From positions 434,001 through 498,000 of the forward strand of contig OY759723.1 of assembly GCA_963662575.1 (NCBI GenBank): a stretch of 64,000 nt of DNA, read 5' to 3'. Under the pieces are notes generated by a model. That model was not told where the DNA came from and ran no database searches. It worked only from the letters and a program-made list of their open reading frames with translations. Shown piece by piece: positions 37,330-45,508 of the stretch. Each line of letters opens with the position of its first letter. Position 1 is the stretch's first letter. Source of the stretch: Bin5 sp963662575 (lineage in GTDB: Bacteria; Chloroflexota; Anaerolineae; Caldilineales; Caldilineaceae). The position numbers and the translations under genes are program-made.

Positions 37330-38330
37330 CCGAGACAGCAAGAGCGGAACCGATTCTGCAGATCAGGGACGCCACGATGGAGTTTGGCGGCGGCTTTCTG
37401 AGTTCGCAGCCGCCGTTGGTGGCGCTGGACTCTTTCAGCCTCGACCTGCATGAGTCTCCGGCGCAGATCACGACGATTGCGGGTGAGAGCGGCAGCGGTA
37501 AGACGACTCTCGCCAATCTCGTGCTGGGCTTTATCGCGCCGACGCGGGGGCAGATTCTCTACAAGGGCGTTGACGTCTCGCAGCTGGATCGCAAGCAGCG
37601 CCTGACCTACCGCCAAGAGGTCCAGGCCATCTTTCAGGATCCGTATGAGGTATTCAACCCATTCTTCCGCATTCAGCACACGTTCAACCTGGTCATGCGT
37701 CATTTCCCCTTGGCCCGCGACAAGGCTGAGAGACGTGAACTGATCGAGGATGCGCTTAATGTAGTCGGATTGCGCGGCGACGAGATCCTGGAGAAATATC
37801 CGCACCAGCTCAGCGGGGGACAGCGCCAGCGGATAATGGTGGCGCGCGCTTACCTGCTGCGGCCGCGTCTGATCGTGGCCGATGAGCCGGTCTCGGCGGT
37901 GGACGCTTCGCTGCGGGCGATGATCCTGGATATCATGCTGCGCTTGCGGGACGAGCACGGCATCTCCTTCCTGTATATCACTCATGATCTGTCGACCGCA
38001 TACCAGATTGGCGACAATATGATCGTCCTGTTCCAGGGCATCACCGCCGAGACGGGGGATACGGGCCAGATCATCGAAAACCCGCAGCACCCCTACGTGC
38101 AGGAGTTGATCAACTCGATCCCGGTGCCGGACCCGAAAATCAAGTGGGAAATGGATATCAGGTTGCCGGCAGAGGAGTCGATGCGAATGCAAGGGGCGGA
38201 GGGGACGCCGAGCGGCTGCCGATTCTACCAGCGCTGCCCGCACCGGATGGACATGTGCCTGGAAAAACAGCCGCCGCTGATCTCGGTTGAAGACGACCAT
38301 GCCGTGGCTTGCTATCTTTACGAGGCCTGA
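37326..38330 (+). CDS. Oligopeptide/dipeptide ABC transporter ATPase (DppF type)
   Basis: A 334-residue ATPase whose ATG overlaps the TGA of the fused gene. Walker A GESGSGKTT near residue 53, signature LSGGQRQR, Walker B LIVADEPVSAVDA, H-loop ITHDLSTAYQ, then the peptide-transporter C-terminal domain with CRFYQRCPHRMDMC. It would pair with the ATPase half of the fusion to form the asymmetric nucleotide-binding dimer of a peptide importer. Confidence 0.92.
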   Translation: MTETARAEPILQIRDATMEFGGGFLSSQPPLVALDSFSLDLHESPAQITTIAGESGSGKTTLANLVLGFIAPTRGQILYKGVDVSQLDRKQRLTYRQEVQAIFQDPYEVFNPFFRIQHTFNLVMRHFPLARDKAERRELIEDALNVVGLRGDEILEKYPHQLSGGQRQRIMVARAYLLRPRLIVADEPVSAVDASLRAMILDIMLRLRDEHGISFLYITHDLSTAYQIGDNMIVLFQGITAETGDTGQIIENPQHPYVQELINSIPVPDPKIKWEMDIRLPAEESMRMQGAEGTPSGCRFYQRCPHRMDMCLEKQPPLISVEDDHAVACYLYEA

Positions 38331-38457
38331 CTGGAGGAATGAGTGAAAGAGGAGTGAGAAGTTCGAGAAAAACAGCCACCTCCGCAGCGCTTCCTCTCGG
38401 TCCGCCCGCCTGCTCTTGTTCGACGCTATTCACGCCTATACCAGAAGGAGTCAGACG

Positions 38458-39690
38458 ATGACGTCTCCATTTACCGAGTTTGACCTGATGCTTGATTTGC
38501 ACCAGGACGGCGGCAAGATCGTTTTATTGGTGATGGACGGCCTGGGCGGGCTGCCGGCAACACCGGGCGGCAAGACCGAACTGGAGACGGCCCACACACC
38601 CAATCTGGACCGGCTAGCCGCGGAAGGCTCACTGGGGCTGAGCATCCCGATCCGCGCAGGCATCGAACCGGGGAGCGGCCCGGCACATCTGAGCTTGTTC
38701 GGTTACGATCCTGTGCGTTACATGATCGGACGGGGTGTATTGGAGTCACTGGGCATCGGATTTCCATTAGAGGACAATGATGTGGCGGCGCGCGGCAATT
38801 TCGCCACGGTCGATGGCGACGGCCTGATCACGGACCGGCGGGCGGGGCGCATCTCAACGGAGGAGTGTATCCGGCTGACTGCCAAGCTGCGTGAGGCCAG
38901 CGCGGGGATGTTTGAGGACTGTGAGGTGTTCGTTGAGCCAGTGCAGGAGCATCGCTTCGTTTTCGTGTTGCGGGGCAAGGGGCTGGGCGGCACGCTGACG
39001 GACACGGATCCGCTGGCGGTGGGCAAGAGGCCGTTGCCGGTGCGAGACGAGAGCGGGAGCAGCGAAGGCGCGCGCACAGCCGACCTGGTCAACCGCTGGG
39101 CGGCGCACGCTCGTGACGCGTTGGCCAGTGAACCGCGGGCCAATAGCCTGAATCTGCGCGGGCTGGCCCAGCACCCCGGGCTGCCGCTCTTCACTGACAT
39201 CTACGGGATGCGGGCGGGGGCGATCGCGGTCTATCCGATGTACCGGGGTGTCGCCAGTCTGGTGGGGATGGAGGCGATCGGGTTCGACGGGGACCGCCCG
39301 CGGCATGAGATCGACGCGCTCGTCGGCGCGTGGGATGAGTTCGACTTCTTTTTTATTCACGTCAAGAAGACGGACAGCTACGGTGAAGACGGCGATTTCG
39401 ATGCCAAGGTCCACGAAATTGAGGCGGTGGACGCTGAGATTCCGCGTATTCTGGCGCTGGGGCCGGGCGCGCTGATCGTGACCGGGGATCACAGTACGCC
39501 GGCGGTGCTGCGCAGTCACAGTTGGCATCCGGTGCCGACGCTGCTGTGGAGCCCGCAGGCGATGCCGGACGCGGCGCGGGGCTTCGGTGAACGGGCCTGC
39601 GCGGGGGGTCAGTTGGGGCTCTGCCACGCGACGACGCTGATCCCACAGGCGATGGCGCACGCGGGCCGACTGAAACGCTTCGGCGCATGA
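38458..39690 (+). CDS. Cofactor-independent phosphoglycerate mutase, archaeal/ApgM type
   Basis: ATG 38458, preceded by AAGGAG, gives 410 residues. The alkaline-phosphatase-superfamily start VLLVMDGLGG and the metal-binding GDHST at the C-terminus, with HLSLFGYDP in between, fit the ApgM branch of 2,3-bisphosphoglycerate-independent phosphoglycerate mutases. It interconverts 3- and 2-phosphoglycerate in glycolysis. It precedes the sirtuin gene by 57 bp or less. Confidence 0.9.
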   Translation: MTSPFTEFDLMLDLHQDGGKIVLLVMDGLGGLPATPGGKTELETAHTPNLDRLAAEGSLGLSIPIRAGIEPGSGPAHLSLFGYDPVRYMIGRGVLESLGIGFPLEDNDVAARGNFATVDGDGLITDRRAGRISTEECIRLTAKLREASAGMFEDCEVFVEPVQEHRFVFVLRGKGLGGTLTDTDPLAVGKRPLPVRDESGSSEGARTADLVNRWAAHARDALASEPRANSLNLRGLAQHPGLPLFTDIYGMRAGAIAVYPMYRGVASLVGMEAIGFDGDRPRHEIDALVGAWDEFDFFFIHVKKTDSYGEDGDFDAKVHEIEAVDAEIPRILALGPGALIVTGDHSTPAVLRSHSWHPVPTLLWSPQAMPDAARGFGERACAGGQLGLCHATTLIPQAMAHAGRLKRFGA

Positions 39691-39726
39691 AACGGACAGC
39701 GCAGCGGCCAGGAGACATTACTGGTA

Positions 39727-40515
39727 GTGATCCCCGGGTATACCCTCATGGATACAATTGAACAGATTGCGGCGCAAGCTGCGCAGTATCTCTCCGCGGC
39801 CTCTTCGGTTGTCTGTTTGACGGGGGCCGGGGTGAGCGCGGAGTCGGGGGTGCCGACCTTTCGCGACGCCCAGACCGGCTTGTGGAGCCGTTTCGACGCT
39901 GAAGAGTTGGCGTCGCCCGAGGGCTTCGAAAGGGATCCTGGGCTGGTCTGGCGCTGGTACATGGGGCGGCTGGATCAGTTGGAGACGGCCGCGCCCAACC
40001 CCGGGCATACTGCGCTGGCGGAACTTGCTGGACTATGCCAACGGTTCGTGCTGGTAACGCAGAATGTGGATGATCTGCACGAGCAGGCGGGCAGCGCGAA
40101 CGTTGTACATTTGCATGGCAGCCTGCTCAGTTTTCGCTGTGTATCGTGCTCGGCGCCACACAATCTGACAGAAGTGCAGCGACGGGCAGACTCTCCTCCC
40201 GCCTGCGGCGTTTGCGGTGACCTTGTGCGGCCGGATGTGGTCTGGTTTGGTGAGGGCCTTCCGTGGGAGGCGGTGGAAACGGCAGCAGGGGCGGCGCATG
40301 AGTGCGATCTGATGTTCGTGGTGGGCACGAGCGGGCTGGTCTATCCCGCGGCGCAGTTGCCGCTGATTGCCAAAAGGGCGGGGGCTAAGGTGATTGACGT
40401 CAACCCGGAGCCGGGACCTATCTCTTCGATTGCCGACTTGTTTCTGCAGGGGAAGAGCGGGGAGATACTGCCGGCGCTGGTGCGGGCTGTGGCTGGTCGG
40501 CGGGCAGGTGGCTGA
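39727..40515 (+). CDS. Sir2-family NAD-dependent protein deacylase
   Basis: The frame from GTG 39727 has 262 residues; ATG 39748 is an alternative start because the spacing from GGAG is long. Sirtuin marks: GAGVSAESGVPTFRDA, TQNVDDLHEQAG, the catalytic His in LHGSLLS, and a four-Cys zinc site (CVSCS...CGVCGD), then VVGTSGLVYPAAQLP and DVNPEPG. These enzymes remove acetyl, succinyl or other acyl groups using NAD. The position next to a glycolytic gene is suggestive only. Confidence 0.92.
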   Translation: MIPGYTLMDTIEQIAAQAAQYLSAASSVVCLTGAGVSAESGVPTFRDAQTGLWSRFDAEELASPEGFERDPGLVWRWYMGRLDQLETAAPNPGHTALAELAGLCQRFVLVTQNVDDLHEQAGSANVVHLHGSLLSFRCVSCSAPHNLTEVQRRADSPPACGVCGDLVRPDVVWFGEGLPWEAVETAAGAAHECDLMFVVGTSGLVYPAAQLPLIAKRAGAKVIDVNPEPGPISSIADLFLQGKSGEILPALVRAVAGRRAGG

Positions 40516-40634
40516 GTGTGGGTCACCGATTTTGGGGTGCATGCGTGCCTGGGCCATGACCTGCCGCGAGGGGTTATTGAGCAAAGTTTTTTTGGGAACT
40601 TATATTGTGAAAACGTAGAGTTGAGGAGCGACAG

Positions 40635-41852
40635 GTGGAAATAATCGTTGCAGTCGTTGCAGGTATCCTGGTAGGGGGCGTGCTAGGGGGCGTGTCCTGT
40701 TGGGTGATACAGGGATCCCGCGCTAAGAGCCGCCGGTCCAGAATGGAGGCGGATCACCGGGAGGAGAGAGCTGCGCTGCAAGGTCGGTTGGAGCAGACAG
40801 ACAACGCCGAGAAGATTCTGGAGATGGCGAAGGAACAGTTGAAGGAGAGTTTCCAGGCGACGGCCAGCCAGGCGTTACAGGCTAATAATTCGCAGTTTAT
40901 GAATCTGGCGCAGGAGAATCTGGGCAAGACGCTGGAGGCCGCCAGGGGAGATTTCAAGCAGCGCCACGAGCAGTTCGAAGCGCTGGTCAAGCCACTTACG
41001 CAGAACTATGAGAAGCTCAATCCCCAGATTGATCTGCTGGCGCAGCGGAGCGATAACCTCGCGGCCGAGACCACTAAGCTGTCCAGCGCGTTAACCGACA
41101 ACAGACAGATAGGCAATTGGGGCGAGGTGCAGTTGCGGCGAGTCGTCGAGCTGGCTGGGATGCAGGAGTACTGCGACTTCGAAGAACAGGTCGCGGGAGG
41201 CGGTTCGCAGATCAGACCCGACCTTACGGTGCGGCTGCCTGAAGAGCGGACCGTGATCATCGATGCCAAGGCGTCGACGGCAGCATACATGGAGGCACAA
41301 CAGGCGGATGATGATGGGAAGAGGGACGCATCTCTGAAACGTCATGCCAACGCCCTGAAAACGCAAGTAGACGACCTGGCGAAAAAGGACTATGGCAGGC
41401 AAGTAGAAGGCTCGTTGGATTTTGTCGTGATGTTCGTCCCCGGAGATCAGTTTCTGGCGGCGGCGCTGAACGCCAGCCCTGAACTTATTGAGTACGCAAT
41501 GAGCAAGAGGGTTGCTATCGCCACGCCGGCGTCGCTGATTTCGCTATTGTGGTCGGTTGCCAACGGGTGGCAGCGGCACCGTATCGCCGAGAGTGCCGAA
41601 GTCATTCTTAAGGAGGGCGTAGAGCTGCACGAACGGATGCTGAGATTCATCAGCTACTATCAGGAAGTAGGCAATCGGTTGAAGAGGGTAGTTGACGCTT
41701 TCAACGATTCCGTAGGCTCTTTTGATAGACGTGTTGTGCCTCAAGGGAGAAAGTTCGCCCGATTGACCACTGACAGAGAGGACAGTTTCAAGCAGCCCCA
41801 GCAGCTTGAGGTGAAAGCCCGAATCTCTCAATACACAGAGGAGCCGGTATAG
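40635..41852 (+). CDS. rmuC: RmuC-family DNA recombination protein
   Basis: GTG 40635 follows GAGGAG. The 405-residue protein has an N-terminal membrane helix (2-25), a coiled coil (about 30-110) and the RmuC domain with NWGEVQLRRVVELAGM, IRPDLTVRLPEERTVIIDAKASTAAY and FVVMFVPGDQFLAAAL. The DAKAS motif is part of the PD-(D/E)XK-like nuclease core. RmuC limits recombination at inverted repeats. It is followed closely by the DUF899 gene. Confidence 0.92.
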   Translation: MEIIVAVVAGILVGGVLGGVSCWVIQGSRAKSRRSRMEADHREERAALQGRLEQTDNAEKILEMAKEQLKESFQATASQALQANNSQFMNLAQENLGKTLEAARGDFKQRHEQFEALVKPLTQNYEKLNPQIDLLAQRSDNLAAETTKLSSALTDNRQIGNWGEVQLRRVVELAGMQEYCDFEEQVAGGGSQIRPDLTVRLPEERTVIIDAKASTAAYMEAQQADDDGKRDASLKRHANALKTQVDDLAKKDYGRQVEGSLDFVVMFVPGDQFLAAALNASPELIEYAMSKRVAIATPASLISLLWSVANGWQRHRIAESAEVILKEGVELHERMLRFISYYQEVGNRLKRVVDAFNDSVGSFDRRVVPQGRKFARLTTDREDSFKQPQQLEVKARISQYTEEPV

Positions 41853-41900
41853 CGCTTGCAAGGCGTGCTATCGCCACAGGGCCAAGGCAAGGAGGAAATG

Positions 41901-42497
41901 GTGTCTAAGAACAACTCAAGCCTGGAGAGGGAGATCGCGGTTGCCCAGGAAGAGCTAGACAAGGCCCGAAAGAAGCTGGTAAAGCTGCGGCGCCAGCTGC
42001 CTCCCGAGCCAGTAAGAGATTACGAATTGAGAAACACGGACGGCCCCGTGAGACTCTCGGAGATGTTCGGCGACAAGGATGACCTCATCCTTATCCACAA
42101 CATGGGGGAGGGCTGCTCGAATTGCACGATGTGGGCTGACGAGTTCAACGGCGTGTGCCACCACTTGCAGAGCCGGTCGGCGTTTGTGGTGGTGTCGCCT
42201 GACAGTCCGAGCGTGCAGCAGGATTTCGCGAGGAAGCGGGGATGGCGGTTCCCGATGTACTCTGCGGAGGGCACGACGTTTATCAGGGATATGGGCTTCC
42301 AGTGGGATGAGGAAGAGTTTTTGTCGGGATACCAGCCGGGCGTCTCGGTCTTCCGCAGGGTGGAAGACGGTACGATAGTGCGGGTATCGAAAGACTCGTT
42401 CGGCCCGGGCGATCTGTACTGCGGCGTGTGGCACCTGTTCGATCTGCTGCCGGATGGGCCGGACGGTTGGGATCCGCTGTTCGACTACCCCTCTTAA
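41901..42497 (+). CDS. DUF899 thioredoxin-like protein
   Basis: AGGAGG at about 41890-41895 is best placed for GTG 41901 (ATG 41898 is two bases too near); the product is 198 residues. After a short coiled N-terminus, residues 45-190 show the DUF899 thioredoxin-fold pattern: YELRNTDGPVRLSEMFGDKDDLILIHNMGEGCSNCTMW, with a CxxC pair, and FVVVSPDSPSVQQDFARKRGW. DUF899 proteins are predicted redox or carrier proteins of unknown role. The gap after it (42498-42870) shows no gene. Confidence 0.85.
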   Translation: MSKNNSSLEREIAVAQEELDKARKKLVKLRRQLPPEPVRDYELRNTDGPVRLSEMFGDKDDLILIHNMGEGCSNCTMWADEFNGVCHHLQSRSAFVVVSPDSPSVQQDFARKRGWRFPMYSAEGTTFIRDMGFQWDEEEFLSGYQPGVSVFRRVEDGTIVRVSKDSFGPGDLYCGVWHLFDLLPDGPDGWDPLFDYPS

Positions 42498-42870
42498 GGC
42501 GACTGAGGCAGGTCTTTGGGCCGGGCAGACGAACGCGCCCGCGCGGCCCAGGCTGTAATAAAGCTTGTGGTGGATGAAATCGCCTCCTGCCGCAGGCACT
42601 TCGAAAGCGCTTGCAACAGAGTCGGTTATCCAAACCGGCGCAAGCGAGCCGCGACTGCACCCACAGAATTCAAACTTTGATACATTTGCCAGGATCAGGA
42701 AACCTCTTGTCGCCCTGAGACGTACAGTGGGCAGGCGGACTTCCACTGTTGCAGTAGTCGGGCCGCCAGGGAACCGTTTAGAGTGCTGCACACGACCAGG
42801 ATTGCGTCTCCTTCAATATGACATAATCGGCGAATGGACGGAAGGGACGATAGCGACCAGGAGGGCAACA
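42498..42870. other. Gene-free stretch of about 370 bp
   Basis: No convincing coding sequence, RNA gene, repeat family or terminator is seen here. An open frame runs through it into the VWA gene but lacks a ribosome-binding site and has unsuitable codon use. Confidence 0.5.
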
Positions 42871-44598
42871 ATGCCACGCAGAGCCGACAGAGCTAACCGA
42901 GACATGCCAGAGAACCGTGCGCGCGGTCTGACCAAATATAAAGGCAATGGAGGTCCTTTTTTTGTGCCAGTAGTTGAATTTTGGCGAAGGGCGAACAGCA
43001 TTCTGCTCTTAGGGCTGTTGATGCTGATCCTGACAGGTTGTGCGGCGGCGGCGCCAGCGGAGAGCGCGGAGTATGCGGCGGCGCCGAGTTCGAGCAAGCG
43101 GGCAACGGGCGGCCGGGTGGCGATGCAATCCGCCTCTTCGAGCTCCGGCTCCGCGGTTGCGGGTCGCCCCTCTCCTGATTCCGGAAGAGGTAACCGGCGC
43201 GGCCGCCAGCCGGAGGCGCAACTGCCGCCGGTGGTTCCCACCAGCCTCGAGACCACGTCCACTTTTGGCCTTGACGCTGACGATGCGTCCTGGCGCCGCT
43301 CGCTCGCGCTTGCTCGGCAGGGCTTTGTCCTCGAACCGGATGACGTAAGGGTTGAGGAGTGGCTCAATGCGCTGCGTTGGGATTATCCCCGGCCCGAAGG
43401 CGAGGAAACGTTCCATCTCGATCTGACGGTCACGACCGATCCGCTTGACCCCGACTCCTGGCTGGTGTTGATGGGACTCAGCCCAGCGGCGCCTCCAGAC
43501 ATGCCGTCCAGACGCCACGTCTCGGTGGTGCTGGATGCTTCGGGCTCAATGGCAGATGACGAGAAGCTGGAAACTGCGCGCACACTGGTGGAGACGCTGA
43601 TCAACCGTCTGTCGGTAGATGATCGGATTTCGCTCGTCCAGTTTTCTCAGGTCGTATTGGGCGAGTACACAGTGAGGCAGGCGGCCCCTGACGACCCGGC
43701 ACTGGCCAGTTCGCTGCGCGGCTTCCGCCCCAACGGGAGCACGAATGCCGAGGCCGGTCTACGCAAGGGCTATGAACTGGCGCTGGAGGGGCGGCGGGAG
43801 GACCCCGACGCGCTGCATTACGTCTTCTTCATCAGCGACGGTGTGGCCAACGTGGGCGACACGCGCGCGGAGTCGATCATAGAATCTCTGGGCGGGCAGA
43901 GGGCTGAGGCCAACCCGATCCGCCTGGTGGCGGTGGGTGTGGGCATCGTGAACTACAATGACGACCTGCTGGAGCAGGTGAGCAACGACGGCGACGGGTG
44001 GTATCGGTATGTCTATTCGCCGGAAGAGGCGCAGGGGCTGCTGGCGGCGGACTCGTTTGCCCAGCTTTTCAGCCCGGCGGCGGATGAAGCACGGGCACAG
44101 GTGTCGTGGGACGCAAACACGGTCGAGGAGTGGCGGCTGGTCGGCTATCTCAACCGCGCGGCCGCGAATGAGTCGTTCGAGGATGATGAAGAGGACTTCG
44201 CCGAGTTGCACGTGGGCCAGGAGAACACTGTGGTCTACCGGTTGAAGCCGCGCGGCGACGCGGCTGGGCCGCTGGGCACGCTGGCGGTGCGCTGGCATCA
44301 TCCGGGGAGCGGCGAGCCGCAGACGCAGGAGTGGACGGTGGCTGTTGACACGCCGACGCGGTGGGCGGATGTTGCGACTATCCGCCGCCTGGCTTTGCTG
44401 GTGGCGCTCGCAGGCGAGAATTCGGCAGAGCGTCTGGAAGACGCGCAGGGGCGACGCGGAACGATAGAACAGGAGTTTATGTCGCTGGGGGATATTGTCG
44501 AGACGGGCCAGGGACAGGAGTTTGGTGAGATTCTGGCCGCTTCGTTGCCCGAACCGCCGGCTTGGTTTGAGCAGGGTGAGTCGACGCGGGGTGAGTGA
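42871..44598 (+). CDS. VWA-domain lipoprotein of the YfbK type
   Basis: ATG 42871 is preceded by AGGAGGG at ideal spacing; 575 residues. A basic 40-residue tail leads to a lipoprotein signal (SILLLGLLMLILTGC, Cys57). After an Ala/Ser-rich linker, TFGLDADDASWRRSLALARQG and the VWA domain follow with a MIDAS motif D223-x-S225-x-S227 (VVLDASGSM) and NGSTNAEAGLRKGYE. This layout is that of YfbK, ending in the DUF3520-like region. The domain binds divalent metal and partners outside the cytoplasm; the partner is unknown. Confidence 0.88.
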   Translation: MPRRADRANRDMPENRARGLTKYKGNGGPFFVPVVEFWRRANSILLLGLLMLILTGCAAAAPAESAEYAAAPSSSKRATGGRVAMQSASSSSGSAVAGRPSPDSGRGNRRGRQPEAQLPPVVPTSLETTSTFGLDADDASWRRSLALARQGFVLEPDDVRVEEWLNALRWDYPRPEGEETFHLDLTVTTDPLDPDSWLVLMGLSPAAPPDMPSRRHVSVVLDASGSMADDEKLETARTLVETLINRLSVDDRISLVQFSQVVLGEYTVRQAAPDDPALASSLRGFRPNGSTNAEAGLRKGYELALEGRREDPDALHYVFFISDGVANVGDTRAESIIESLGGQRAEANPIRLVAVGVGIVNYNDDLLEQVSNDGDGWYRYVYSPEEAQGLLAADSFAQLFSPAADEARAQVSWDANTVEEWRLVGYLNRAAANESFEDDEEDFAELHVGQENTVVYRLKPRGDAAGPLGTLAVRWHHPGSGEPQTQEWTVAVDTPTRWADVATIRRLALLVALAGENSAERLEDAQGRRGTIEQEFMSLGDIVETGQGQEFGEILAASLPEPPAWFEQGESTRGE

Positions 44599-44628
44599 GG
44601 GGGCAGCGCTGGTAGGGTGACAGACTCG

Positions 44629-44757
44629 TGTTACGCAGTTGGGGCATCAGGACGAACGGGAGCGCAGCGGATGGACAGAATTCGGGTCAGAGAGGTTGCG
44701 TCTGGTGTGTCACCTCCTGACTTGCTCCCTTTCTCCTGTTTCAACGACTGCGTAACA
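44629..44757. mobile_element. MITE-like 129-bp element with terminal inverted repeats
   Basis: TGTTACGCAGTTG at 44629-44641 matches, with one mismatch, the reverse complement of 44745-44757 (CGACTGCGTAACA); similarity extends to about 23 bp at each end. The inside is non-coding. No clear target duplication is seen, so this may be an old non-autonomous insertion or a regulatory palindrome. Confidence 0.45.
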
Positions 44758-44865
44758 TGAGAGCCCACTTCGAAAAAGGTCTTTTTGACAGGCACAGACT
44801 TTATTTGGCACACGGGTTGTACTGAAGGTTCCGGATGACACTTAAGAGCAGGTCAAAGACTAGCC

Positions 44866-45255
44866 GTGACCACTGAACACGACATCCCGGAGGTATTGTT
44901 GGAAACGATAACCCGTACCCTTTCGCCATTCCCGACTGACCCGAACCGATCGGTTATGGATCAGAATGTAGAGACATACAGAGCCATGCACAAAAAGCTG
45001 GCTATGACTTATTTGGGTCAATATGTGGCCATATGCGAAGGTCAACTGGTTGATCATGATCCTGATCCAGTTTCACTCCTTCTACGAATACGAAAACGGT
45101 ATCCTGGTAAAGTGGTTTTGCGCAGAAGAGTCGAATCCGTTCCCGAACAAGTGCTTCGAATACGTCATACACGAATTGAGACACCAACAAGCGCTGCGTC
45201 CATTCCTCTAAACAGTTCTCCGCTCGGACATTTGGGGCATTTCCCCCAGACTTGA
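44866..45255 (+). CDS. DUF5678-like protein
   Basis: From GTG 44866, 129 residues. The central stretch AMHKKLAMTYLGQYVAICEG, with LVDHDPDPVSLLLRIRKRYPGKVV, has the strand-helix pattern of DUF5678 proteins (L-x-Y-x-G-x-W/Y-VAI-x-x-G). These often sit beside putative aspartic proteases in Chloroflexota; none is here, but a caspase-like protein starts 254 bp downstream. The last 30 residues look unconserved. Function unknown. Confidence 0.65.
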   Translation: MTTEHDIPEVLLETITRTLSPFPTDPNRSVMDQNVETYRAMHKKLAMTYLGQYVAICEGQLVDHDPDPVSLLLRIRKRYPGKVVLRRRVESVPEQVLRIRHTRIETPTSAASIPLNSSPLGHLGHFPQT

Positions 45256-45508
45256 TACATCCCCTGAATCCCCAGTGAGGCCGGCAGGCGCAGCGAATTT
45301 CCGCGCTGTCCGGGTAATCTACAGGAATCCAGATCGTACATCCAGTACGAAAAGTGTACCTTTTCGCCGATGGCCGGAGGGGGATTCTCTTGCAAATTCC
45401 AGTTATTCATTGCGACGCCAATGTGCTATGATCGCTCTATTTCCCATAAACGGTCCGCTCTCATTTTGCGAAGTGATAGCGAATTTCACTTGTCTGTAAG
45501 GATTGCGA

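Noticed and set aside
36558..38300. 580-codon open frame antisense to the importer ATPases
   Set aside because: Both strands are open because of high third-position GC; only the plus strand encodes ABC motifs.
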